DNA of 64,000 bases from Chlorops oryzae (Eukaryota; Arthropoda; Insecta; Diptera; Chloropidae): assembly GCA_020466095.1 (NCBI GenBank), contig CM035808.1, forward strand, positions 29,586,959-29,650,958. The letters are read 5' to 3'. Numbering within the stretch: position 1 is the first letter of the stretch; each line of letters starts with the position of its first letter. Both the position numbers and the translations under genes were made by a program. This document shows positions 11,618 to 23,983 of the stretch, piece after piece. The notes beneath the pieces were generated by a model that worked only from the letters and a program-made list of their open reading frames with translations, did not search any database and was not told where the DNA came from.

Positions 11618-14600
11618 TATTAAATTTTTTTAACAAGGGTATTATACGTCCAATTTTTTCGATAAAAACCCAATACCCCAAAATGTCTTAAAACGCATCA
11701 ATTTTGCAAATTTTTATTAATTCTAAGGCAAATAGATGCTATTGCATTTAAAATTGGAAAAAAAAAAATTTTTGGAATTTTTTTTAACAAGGGTATTATA
11801 CGTCCAAATTTTTCGATAAAAAAACCAATACCCAAAATGTCTTAAAACGCATCAATTTTGCAAATCTTTATTAATTCTAAGGCAAATAGACGCTATTGCA
11901 TTTAAAATTGGCAAAAAAAATTTTTTTGGATTTTTTTTAACAAGGGTATTATACGTCCAATTTTTCGATAAAAACCCAATACCCCAAAATGTCTTAAAAC
12001 GCATCAATTTTGCAAATCTTTATTAATTCTAAGGCAAATAGACGCTATTGCATTTAAAATTGGCAAAAAAAAATTTTTTTGGATTTTTTTTTAACAAGGG
12101 TATTATCGTCAAATTTTTTCGATAAAAAACCCAATACCCCAAAAATGTCTTAAAACGCATCAATTTTGCAAATCTTTATTAATTCTAAGGCAAATAGACG
12201 CTATTGCATTTAAAATTGGCAAAAAAAAAATTTTTTTGGATTTTTTTTAACAAGGGTATTATACGTCCAAATTTTCGATAAAAAACCCAATACCCCAAAA
12301 TGTCTTAAAACGCATCAATTTTGCAAATCTTTATTAATTCTAAGGCAAATAGACGCTATTGCATTTAAAATTGGCAAAAAAAAATTTTTTGGATTTTTTT
12401 TAACAAGGGTATTATACGTCCAAATTTTTCGATAAAAAACCCAATACCCCAAAATGTCTTAAAACGCATCAATTTTGCAAATCTTTATTAATTCTAAGGC
12501 AAATAGACGCTATTGCATTTAAAATTGGCAAAAAAAATTTTTTTGGATTTTTTTAACAAGGGTATTATACGTCCAAATTTTTCGATAAAAAACCCAATAC
12601 CCCAAAATGTCTTAAAACGCATCAATTTTGCAAATCTTTATTAATTCTAAGGCAAATAGACGCTATTGCATTTAAAATTGGCAAAAAAAAATTTTTTTGG
12701 ATTTTTTTTAACAAGGGTATTATACGTCCAAATTTTTCGATAAAAAACCCAATACCCCAAAATGTCTTAAAACGCATCAATTTTGCAAATCTTTATTAAT
12801 TCTAAGGCAAATAGACGCTATTGCATTTAAAATTGGCAAAAAAAATTTTTTTTGCATTTTTTTTAACAAGGGTATTATACGTCCAAATTTTTCGATAAAA
12901 AACCCAATACCCCAAAATGTCTTAAAACGCATCAATTTTGCAAATCTTTATTAATTCTAAGGCAAATAGACGCTATTGCATTTAAAATTGGCAAAAAAAA
13001 TTTTTTTGGATTTTTTTTAACAAGGGTATTATACGTCCAATTTTTTCGATAAAAAACCCAATACCCAAAATGTCTTAAAACGCATCAATTTTGCAAATCT
13101 TTATTAATTCTAAGGCAAATAGACGCTATTGCATTTAAAATTGGCAAAAAAAATTTTTTTTGGATTTTTTTTAACAAGGGTATTATACGTCCAAATTTTT
13201 CGATAAAAAACCCAATACCCCAAAATGTCTTAAAACGCATCAATTTTGCAAATCTTTATTAATTCTAAGGCAAATAGACGCTATTGCATTTAAAATTGGC
13301 AAAAAAAATTTTTTTGGATTTTTTTTAACAAGGGTATTATACGTCCAAATTTTTTCGATAAAAACCCAATACCCCAAAATGTCTTAAAACGCATCAATTT
13401 TGCAAATCTTTATTAATTCTAAGGCAAATAGACGCTATTGCATTTAAAATTGGCAAAAAAAATTTTTTTGATTTTTTTTTAACAAGGGTATTATACGTCC
13501 AAATTTTTCGATAAAAAAAACCCAATACCCCAAAATGTCTTAAAACGCATCAATTTTGCAAATCTTTATTAATTCTAAGGCAAATAGACGCTATTGCATT
13601 TAAAATTGGCAAAAAAAATTTTTTTGGATTTTTTTTAACAAGGGTATTATACGTCCAAATTTTTCGATAAAACCCAATACCCCAAAATGTCTTAAAACGC
13701 ATCAATTTTGCAAATCTTTATTAATTCTAAGGCAAATAGACGCTATTGCATTTAAAATTGGCAAAAAAAATTTTTTTGGATTTTTTTTAACAAGGGTATT
13801 ATACGTCCAAATTTTCGATAAAAAACCCAATACCCCAAAATGTCTTAAAACGCATCAATTTTGCAAATCTTTATTAATTCTAAGGCAAATAGACGCTATT
13901 GCATTTAAAATTGGCAAAAAAAATTTTTTTTGGATTTTTTTTTAACAAGGGTATTATACGTCCAAATTTTTCGATAAAAAACCCAATACCCCAAAATGTC
14001 TTAAAACGCATCAATTTTGCAAATCTTTATTAATTCTAAGGCAAATAGACGCTATTGCATTTAAAATTGGCAAAAAAAAATTTTTTTTGCATTTTTTTTA
14101 ACAAGGGTATTATACGTCCAAATTTTTCGATAAAAAACCCAATACCCCAAAATGTCTTAAAACGCATCAATTTTGCAAATCTTTATTAATTCTAAGGCAA
14201 ATAGACGCTATTGCATTTAAAATTGGCAAAAAAAAAATTTTTTTGGATTTTTTTTAACAAGGGTATTATACGTCCAAATTTTTCGATAAAAAACCCAATA
14301 CCCCAAAATGTCTTAAAACGCATCAATTTTGCAAATCTTTATTAATTCTAAGGCAAATAGACGCTATTGCATTTAAAATTGGCAAAAAAAAATTTTTTTG
14401 GATTTTTTTTAACAAGGGTATTATACGTCCAAATTTTTCGATAAAAAACCCAATACCCCAAAATGTCTTAAAACGCATCAATTTTGCAAATCTTTATTAA
14501 TTCTAAGGCAAATAGACGCTATTGCATTTAAAATTGGCAAAAAAAATTTTTTGGGATTTTTTTTTAACAAGGGTATTATACGTCCAAATTTTTCGATAAA

Positions 14601-17600
14601 AAACCCAATACCCCAAAATGTCTTAAAACGCATCAATTTTGCAAATCTTTATTAATTCTAAGGCAAATAGACGCTATTGCATTTAAAATTGGCAAAAAAA
14701 AATTTTTTTGGATTTTTTTTACAAGGGTATTATACGTCCAAATTTTTCGATAAAAAACCCAATACCCCAAAATGTCTTAAAACGCATCAATTTTGCAAAT
14801 CTTTATTAATTCTAAGGCAAATAGACGCTATTGCATTTAAAATTGGCAAAAAAAATTTTTTTGGATTTTTTTTAACAAGGGTATTATACGTCCAATTTTT
14901 CGATAAAAAACCCAATACCCCAAAATGTCTTAAAACGCATCAATTTTGCAAATCTTTATTAATTCTAAGGCAAATAGACGCTATTGCATTTAAAATTGGC
15001 AAAAAAAAATTTTTTTGGATTTTTTTTAACAAGGGTATTATACGTCCAAATTTTTCGATAAAAAACCCAATACCCCAAAATGTCTTAAAACGCATCAATT
15101 TTGCAAATCTTTATTAATTCTAAGGCAAATAGACGCTATTGCATTTAAAATTGGCAAAAAAAAAATTTTTTTGGATTTTTTTTAACAAGGGTATTATACG
15201 TCCAAATTTTTCGATAAAAAACCCAATACCCCAAAATGTCTTAAAACGCATCAATTTTGCAAATCTTTATTAATTCTAAGGCAAATAGACGCTATTGCAT
15301 TTAAAATTGGCAAAAAAAATTTTTTGGAATTTTTTTTAACAAGGGTATACGTCCAAATTTTTCGATAAAAAACCCAATACCCCAAAATGTCTTAAAACGC
15401 ATCAATTTTGCAAATCTTTATTAATTCTAAGGCAAATAGACGCTATTGCATTTAAAAATGGCAAAAAAAAAATTTTTTTGGATTTTTTTTAACAAGGGTA
15501 TTATACGTCCAAATTTTTCGATAAAAAACCCAATACCCCAAAATGTCTTAAAACGCATCAATTTTGCAAATCTTTATTAATTCTAAGGCAAATAGACGCT
15601 ATTGCATTTAAAATTGGCAAAAAAAATTTTTTTTGGATTTTTTTAACAAGGGTATTATACGTCCAAATTTTTCGATAAAAACCCAATACCCCAAAATGTC
15701 TTAAAACGCATCAATTTTGCAAATCTTTATTAATTCTAAGGCAAATAGACGCTATTGCATTTAAAATTGGCAAAAAAAAATTTTTTTGGATTTTTTTTAA
15801 CAAGGGTATTATACGTCCAAATTTTTCGATAAAAAACCCAATACCCCAAAATGTCTTAAAACGCATCAATTTTGCAAATCTTTATTAATTCTAAGGCAAA
15901 TAGACGCTATTGCATTTAAAATTGGCAAAAAAAATTTTTTTTGGATTTTTTTAACAAGGGTATTATACGTCCAAATTTTTCGATAAAAAAACCCAATACC
16001 CCAAATGTCTTTAAAACGCATCAATTTTGCAAATCTTTATTAATTCTAAGGCAAATAGACGCTATTGCATTTAAAATTGGCAAAAAAAAATTTTTTTGGA
16101 TTTTTTTTAACAAGGGTATTATACGTCCAAATTTTTCGATAAAAAACCCAATACCCCAAAATGTCTTAAAACGCATCAATTTTGCAAATCTTTATTAATT
16201 CTAAGGCAAATAGACGCTATTGCATTTAAAATTGGCAAAAAAAAATTTTTTTGGATTTTTTTTTAACAAGGGTATTATACGTCCAAATTTTTCGATAAAA
16301 ACCCAATACCCCAAAATGTCTTAAAACGCATCAATTTTGCAAATCTTTATTAATTCTAAGGCAAATAGACGCTATTGCATTTAAAATTGGCAAAAAAAAA
16401 TTTTTTGGATTTTTTTTAACAAGGGTATTATACGTCCAAATTTTTCGATAAAAAACCCAATACCCCAAAATGTCTTAAAACGCATCAATTTTGCAAATCT
16501 TTATTAATTCTAAGGCAAATAGACGCTATTGCATTTAAAATTGGCAAAAAAAAATTTTTTTGGATTTTTTTTAACAAGGGTATTATACGTCCAAATTTTT
16601 CGATAAAAAACCCAATACCCCAAAATGTCTTAAAACGCATCAATTTTGCAAATCTTTATTAATTCTAAGGCAAATAGACGCTATTGCATTTAAAATTGGC
16701 AAAAAAAATTTTTTTTGGATTTTTTTTAACAAGGGTATTATACGTCCAAATTTTTCGATAAAAAACCCAATACCCCAAAATGTCTTAAAACGCATCAATT
16801 TTGCAAATCTTTATTAATTCTAAGGCAAATAGACGCTATTGCATTTAAAATTGGCAAAAAAAATTTTTTTGGATTTTTTTTAACAAGGGTATTATACGTC
16901 CAAATTTTTCGATAAAAAAACCCAATACCCCAAAATGTCTTAAAACGCATCAATTTTGCAAATCTTTATTAATTCTAAGGCAAATAGACGCTATTGCATT
17001 TAAAATTGGCAAAAAAAAATTTTTTTGGATTTTTTTAACAAGGGTATTATACGTCCAATTTTTCGATAAAAAAACCCAATACCCCAAAATGTCTTAAAAC
17101 GCATCAATTTTGCAAATCTTTATTAATTCTAAGGCAAATAGACGCTATTGCATTTAAAATTGGCAAAAAAAATTTTTTTGGATTTTTTTTAACAAGGGTA
17201 TTATACGTCCAAATTTTTCGATAAAAAACCCAATACCCCAAAATGTCTTAAAACGCATCAATTTTGCAAATCTTTATTAATTCTAAGGCAAATAGACGCT
17301 ATTGCATTTAAAATTGGCAAAAAAAAAATTTTTTTGGATTTTTTTTAACAAGGGTATTATACGTCCAAATTTTTCGATAAAAACCCAATACCCCAAAATG
17401 TCTTAAAACGCATCAATTTTGCAAATCTTTATTAATTCTAAGGCAAATAGACGCTATTGCATTTAAAATTGGCAAAAAAAAATTTTTTTGGATTTTTTTT
17501 AACAAGGGTATTATACGTCCAAATTTTTCGATAAAAAACCCAATACCCCAAAATGTCTTAAAACGCATCAATTTTGCAAATCTTTATTAATTCTAAGGCA

Positions 17601-20600
17601 AATAGACGCTATTGCATTTAAAATTGGCAAAAAAAAATTTTTTGGATTTTTTTTAACAAGGGTATTATACGTCCAAATTTTTCGATAAAAAACCCAATAC
17701 CCCAAAATGTCTTAAAACGCATCAATTTTGCAAATCTTTATTAATTCTAAGGCAAATAGACGCTATTGCATTTAAAATTGGCAAAAAAAATTTTTTTGGA
17801 TTTTTTTTAACAAGGGTATTATACGTCCAAATTTTTCGATAAAAAACCCAATACCCCAAAATGTCTTAAAACGCATCAATTTTGCAAATCTTTATTAATT
17901 CTAAGGCAAATAGACGCTATTGCATTTAAAATTGGCAAAAAAAAATTTTTTTGCATTTTTTTTAACAAGGGTATTATACGTCCAAATTTTTCGATAAAAA
18001 ACCCAATACCCCAAAATGTCTTAAAACGCATCAATTTTGCAAATCTTTATTAATTCTAAGGCAAATAGACGCTATTGCATTTAAAATTGGCAAAAAAAAA
18101 TTTTTGGATTTTTTTAACAAGGGTATTATACGTCCAAAATTTTTCGATAAAAAACCCAATACCCCAAAATGTCTTAAAACGCATCAATTTTGCAAATCTT
18201 TATTAATTCTAAGGCAAATAGACGCTATTGCATTTAAAATTGGCAAAAAAAAATTTTTTGGATTTTTTTTAACAAGGGTATTATACGTCCAAATTTTTCG
18301 ATAAAAAAACCCAATACCCCAAAATGTCTTAAAACGCATCAATTTTGCAAATCTTTATTAATTCTAAGGCAAATAGACGCTATTGCATTTAAAATTGGCA
18401 AAAAAAAATTTTTTGGATTTTTTTTTAACAAGGGTATTATACGTCCAAATTTTCGATAAAAAAACCCAATACCCCAAAATGTCTTAAAACGCATCAATTT
18501 TGCAAATCTTTATTAATTCTAAGGCAAATAGACGCTATTGCATTTAAAATTGGCAAAAAAAATTTTTTTTGGATTTTTTTTAACAAGGGTATTATACGTC
18601 CAAATTTTTCGATAAAAAACCCAATACCCCAAAATGTCTTAAAACGCATCAATTTTGCAAATCTTTAAATTCTAAGGCAAATAGACGCTATTGCATTTAA
18701 AATTGGCAAAAAAAAATTTTTTGGATTTTTTTTAACAAGGGTATTATACGTCCAAATTTTTCGATAAAAAACCCAATACCCCAAAATGTCTTAAAACGCA
18801 TCAATTTTGCAAATCTTTATTAATTCTAAAATAGACGCTATTGCATTTAAAATTGGCAAAAAAAAATTTTTTTGATTTTTTTTAACAAGGGTATTATACG
18901 TCCAAATTTTTCGATAAAAAAACCCAATACCCCAAAATGTCTTAAAACGCATCAATTTTGCAAATCTTTATTAATTCTAAGGCAAATAGACGCTATTGCA
19001 TTTAAAATTGGCAAAAAAAATTTTTTTGGATTTTTTTTAACAAGGGTATTATACGTCCAAATTTTTCGATAAAAAACCCAATACCCCAAAATGTCTTAAA
19101 ACGCATCAATTTTGCAAATCTTTATTAATTCTAAGGCAAATAGACGCTATTGCATTTAAAATTGGCAAAAAAAAATTTTTTGGATTTTTTTTAACAAGGG
19201 TATTATACGTCCAATTTTTTCGATAAAAAACCCAATACCCCAAAATGTCTTAAAACGCATCAATTTTGCAAATCTTTATTAATTCTAAGGCAAATAGACG
19301 CTATTGCATTTAAAATTGGCAAAAAAATTTTTTTGATTTTTTTTAACAAGGGTATTATACGTCCAAATTTTTCGATAAAAAACCCAATACCCAAAATGTC
19401 TTAAAACGCATCAATTTTGCAAATCTTTATTAATTCTAAGGCAAATAGACGCTATTGCATTTAAAATTGGCAAAAAAAATTTTTTGCATTTTTTTAACAA
19501 GGGTATTATACGTCCAAATTTTTCGATAAAAAACCCAATACCCCAAAATGTCTTAAAACGCATCAATTTTGCAAATCTTTATTAATTCTAAGGCAAATAG
19601 ACGCTATTGCATTTAAAATTGGCAAAAAAAATTTTTTTGCATTTTTTTTAACAAGGGTATTATACGTCCAAATTTTTCGATAAAAAACCCAATACCCCAA
19701 AATGTCTTAAAACGCATCAATTTTGCAAATCTTTATTAATTCTAAGGCAAATAGACGCTATTGCATTTAAAATTGGCAAAAAAAAATTTTTTTGGATTTT
19801 TTTTTAACAAGGGTATTATACGTCCAATTTTTCGATAAAAAACCCAATACCCCAAAATGTCTTAAAACGCATCAATTTTGCAAATCTTTATTTTTCTAAG
19901 GCAAATAGACGCTATTGCATTTAAAATTGGGAAAAAAAATTTTTTTGCTTTTTTTTAACAAGGGTATTATACGTCCAAATTTTTCGATAAAAAACCCAAT
20001 ACCCCAAAATGTCTTAAAACGCATCAATTTTGCAAATCTTTATTAATTCTAAGGCAAATAGACGCTATTGCATTTAAAATTGGCAAAAAAAAATTTTTTG
20101 ATTTTTTTTAACAAGGGTATTATACGTCCAAATTTTTCGATAAAAAACCCAATACCCCAAAATGTCTTAAAACGCATCAATTTTGCAAATCTTTATTAAT
20201 TCTAAGGCAAATAGACGCTATTGCATTTAAAATTGGCAAAAAAAAATTTTTTTGCATTTTTTTAACAAGGGTATTATACGTCCAAATTTTTCGATAAAAA
20301 AACCCAATACCAAAATGTCTTAAAACGCATCAATTTTGCAAATCTTTATTAATTCTAAGGCAAATAGACGCTATTGCATTTAAAATTGGCAAAAAAAATT
20401 TTTTGGATTTTTTTTAACAAGGGTATTATACGTCCAAATTTTTCGATAAAAAACCCAATACCCAAAATGTCTTAAAACGCATCAATTTTGCAAATCTTTA
20501 TTAATTCTAAGGCAAATAGACGCTATTGCATTTAAATTGGCAAAAAAATTTTTTTGCATTTTTTTTAACAAGGGTATTATACGTCCAAATTTTTCGATAA

Positions 20601-21282
20601 AAAAACCCAATACCCCAAATGTCTTAAAACGCATCAATTTTGCAAATCTTTATTAATTCTAAGGCAAATAGACGCTATTGCATTTAAAATTGGAAAAAAA
20701 AAAATTTTTTGGATTTTTTTTAACAAGGGTATTATACGTCCAAATTTTTCGATAAAAAATCCAATACCCCAAAATGTCTTAAAACGCATCAATTTTGCAA
20801 ATCTTTATTAATTCTAAGGCAAATAGACGCTATTGCATTTAAAATGGAAAAAAAAAATTTTTTGATTTTTTTTTAACAAGGGTATTATACGTCCAAATTT
20901 TTCGATAAAAAACCCAATACCCCAAAATGTCTTAAAACGCATCAATTTTGCAAATTTTTATTAATTCTAGGCAAATAGACGCTATTGCATTTAAAATTGG
21001 CAAAAAAATTTTTTTGGATTTTTTTTAACAAGGGTATTTATACGTCCAAATTTTTCGATAAAAAACCCAATACCCAAAATGTCTTAAAACGCATCAATTT
21101 TGCAAATCTTTTTAATTCTAAGGCAAATAGACGCTATTGCATTTAAAATTGGCAAAAAAAAATTTTTTTGAATTTTTTTTAACAAGGGTATTATACGTCC
21201 AAATTTTTCGATAAAAAACCCAATACCCCAAAATGTCTTAAAAACGCATCAATTTTGCAAATCTTTATTAATTCTAAGGCAA
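11618..21282 (+). repeat. Satellite array: about 62 direct copies of a ~154-bp monomer
   Basis: The monomer, in order, has AACAAGGGTATTATACGTCC, TTTTTCGATAAAAAACCC, CCCCAAAATGTCTTAAAACG, CATCAATTTTGC, AAATCTTTATTAATTC, TAAGGCAAATAGACGC, TATTGCATTTAAAATTGG and a variable A-then-T run. AACAAGGG recurs every 152-156 bp from 11,632 to 21,181 (e.g. 11632, 11786, 11939, 12093), which implies about 62 periods. Most copies differ only in the homopolymer runs, so the array is strongly homogenised. Divergence rises near both edges: after ~19,900 substitutions and deletions become common. Short ORFs inside are frame accidents of the repeat. No function is evident. Confidence 0.98.
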
Positions 21283-22738
21283 TTTTTAATGCAAATAAGC
21301 ATCTTTTTGCCTTAGAATTAACTTAAATAATTTGCAAAATTGATGCCGTTTTTAAGACATTTGGGGCTATTGGATTTTTTTATCGAAAAATTTGGAGTAT
21401 AATACCCTTGTAAAAAAATGCACAAAAAATTTTTTTTTTATTTTTTAATGCAATAGCGTCTATTTGCCTTAGAATTAATAAAAATTTTTGCCAAAATTGA
21501 TGCTTTTAAGACATTTTTGAGGTATTGGGTTTTTTAATCGAAAAAATTGGATTTAATACCTTGTTAAAAAAATTCAAAAAATTTTTTTTTTGCCAATTTT
21601 TTAAATGCAATAGCATCTATTTGCCTTAGAATTAATAAAATTTGCAAAAATGTGATGCGTTTTAAGACAATTTTGGGTTTTGGGTTTTTTATCGAAAAAA
21701 TTTGGACGTATAATACCCTTGTTAAAAAAATTTCAAAAAAATTTTTTTTTTCCATTTTTAAATGCAATAGCATCTAATTTGCTCTTAAATTAATAAATAA
21801 CTTGCAAAATTGTTGCGTTTTAAGACATTTGGGGGTATTGGGTTTTTTTATCGAAAAAATTGGACGTATAATACCTTGTTAAATAATTCCAAAAAATTTT
21901 TTTCGCCAATTTTAAATGCAATAGCGTCTATTTGCCTTACAATTAATAAAAATTTGCATATTGATGCGTTTTAAGACATTTTGGGGTATTGGGTTTTTTA
22001 TCGAAAATTTGGACGTATTATACCTTGTTAAAATAATTCCAAATTTTTTTTTTGCCAATTTTATAAATGCTAGTAGCAGCTATTTGCATTAGAATTAAAA
22101 ATAATTTGCAAAATTGATGCGTTTTAAGACATTTTGGGGGTATGGGGTTTTTTTTTTTTTATTCGAAGTAAAAAAAAATATTTGGACGTATAAATCCTTG
22201 TTAAAAAAATACCCAAAAAATTTTTTTTTGCCAATTTTTAAATGCAATAGCATCTATTGCCTTTAGAATAATAAAAATTTGCAAAATTGATGCGTTTTAA
22301 GACATTTTGAAGGTATTGGGTTTTTTATCGAAAAATTTGGACGTTAATACCTTGTTAAAAAAAATTTCCAAAAATTTTTTCGCCAATATACATGCAATAG
22401 CATCTATTTGCCTTAGAATTAATAAAAATTTGCAAAATTGATTACTCATTTTTTAGACATTTTTGGGTATTGGTTTTTTTATCGAAAAAAATTGGACGTA
22501 TAGCACCTTGTTAAAAAATTCCAAAAAAAAATTTTTTTTGCCAATTTTAAATGCAATAGCATCATATTTGCCTTAGAATTAATAAAATTGTTGAAAAATT
22601 GATGCGTTTTAAGACATTTTTGGGGTATTGGGTTTTTTATCGAAAAAATTGGACGTATAATAGAATTATAAAAATTTGAAAAAATTGATGCGTTTTAAGA
22701 CATTTTGAGGTATTGGGTTTTTTATCGAAAAATTTGTA
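21283..22738 (-). repeat. Inverted, divergent block of the same satellite
   Basis: From about 21,283 the monomer is read in reverse: GCCTTAGAATTAA, then GATGCGTTTTAAGACATTT, then GGGTATTGGGTTTTTTATCG, then GGACGTATAATACCTTGTTAA. There are about ten copies, with many more substitutions and indels than in the direct array and a shortened last copy at 22,660-22,738. The switch is within one monomer (TCTAAGGCAATTTTTAATGC), so it looks like an inversion or hairpin-type breakpoint, not a spacer. Confidence 0.95.
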
Positions 22739-22758
22739 TGCAACATATGCGACATATA

Positions 22759-22943
22759 CAGTCCAACTTCCGTATAGTGAACGTCTATAAAAATGAATTC
22801 TCCGTACTATGAAATAATTTCAACCGCACAGCTTATTCGTTCCACTTTCAGTGTACGTGTTGATTATTTCTGTAAAATGAAATTTCTATATAATGAAGTG
22901 ATTTTCTGGTCCCGTGCGACTTCATTATAAGGAAGTTCGACTG
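22759..22943. mobile_element. MITE with CAGTC ends, TA target duplication (185 bp)
   Basis: The ends are CAGTCCAACTTCCGTATAGT.. and, on the other strand, CAGTCGAACTTCCTTATAAT... They are flanked by TA at 22757-22758 and 22944-22945. TIR sequence and TA duplication fit the Tc1/mariner-pogo superfamily. No coding capacity, so it would have been mobilised in trans. Confidence 0.8.
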
Positions 22944-22945
22944 TA

Positions 22946-23456
22946 CAACAAATGCAAAATATGCAACACATCCAACAGATGTAACATATGCATCATATTC
23001 AACATATGCGATATATGCAAACAACGCAACATACGCACAATTTGCAACAAATGAAACATATGCTACATATGCAACAAATGAAACAATTGCAACAAATGCA
23101 ACATATTTAACATATGAAAATAGGTAACATATATGTTTAAATGTTGCGTTGGTTGGATATGTTGCATATGTTGCGAATTTTGCATTTGTTGCATCTGTTG
23201 CATATGTTGCAAATGTTTCATTTGTTGCATATGTTGAATATGTTGCATTTGTTGCATATATTGCATTTGTCGCATAGTTCCATATGATGCATTTGTTGCA
23301 TATGTTGTGTATGTTTCATTTGTTGCATTTTTTGATTACTTATGTTGCGTTTGTTGCATATGTTGCATTTGTTGCAGATGTTGCATATGTTTCATATGTG
23401 GCATATGTTGCATATGCTGCATTTGTTGAATATGTTGCATTCGTTGCATATGCTGC
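22946..23456. repeat. 9-bp minisatellite (CATATGCAA / TTGCATATG) switching strand
   Basis: Imperfect 9-bp units of the type CAACATATG/CAACAAATG run to about 23,120. From about 23,150 to 23,456 the complementary units (GTTGCATATG, GTTGCATTTG) dominate. Frames across it give Gln-Met-His or Val-Ala-Tyr repeat ORFs with no codon-use evidence of a gene. Confidence 0.9.
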
Positions 23457-23983
23457 ACGTTGCGTGAAAATATTGCGTGAAAATATCAATGTCGTTTCCA
23501 TTTATTGTTGAACGAAGTTTATGTGAAGGAAAGTTTTAGACCAATTCAATTATTCAAAGAAGTGCACTTTATTTCTTAGATATCTTTTGACAAAATCAGG
23601 CTAAAATATTCATTGTAAATAATATTCGTTCTTTATATATATTTGACCCTATTCTAGAAAAAAAAAACAATCATAGAATAGGTACGTATCGATTGCGGTG
23701 CTTTTTAACATTAACGTACAAAATTTTCATTTCTATAACAATATGTAGTATACAAAGATTTTAGAAATCTGTAGACTTTGAATGTTTCATTGTATATTTT
23801 TGGGTGCAAATACTTTATCTTATTTAATAACTTTTATGAGCCTACTTTTGGAATTATTAGCAGCTTTAACTGAGCCGTTTCTATCACAATTATAAATGAT
23901 CCTACATATATATGATGTATAAATGTGTAAAAATTCTTCTAAACGGTAGGAAGAGAGCAACAATTGATGCGTCCAGATCTGAA

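Noticed and set aside
14677..15117. 146-aa ORF with a threefold protein repeat in the satellite
   Set aside because: It is a frame accident of consecutive 154-bp monomers; single-base run changes break the frame in nearly all other copies.
11618..22738. CRISPR array
   Set aside because: Eukaryotic context, and the repeat units are contiguous 154-bp monomers with no unique spacers.
23063..23511. Gln-Met and Val-Ala-Tyr repeat ORFs
   Set aside because: Translations of the 9-bp minisatellite on the two strands.
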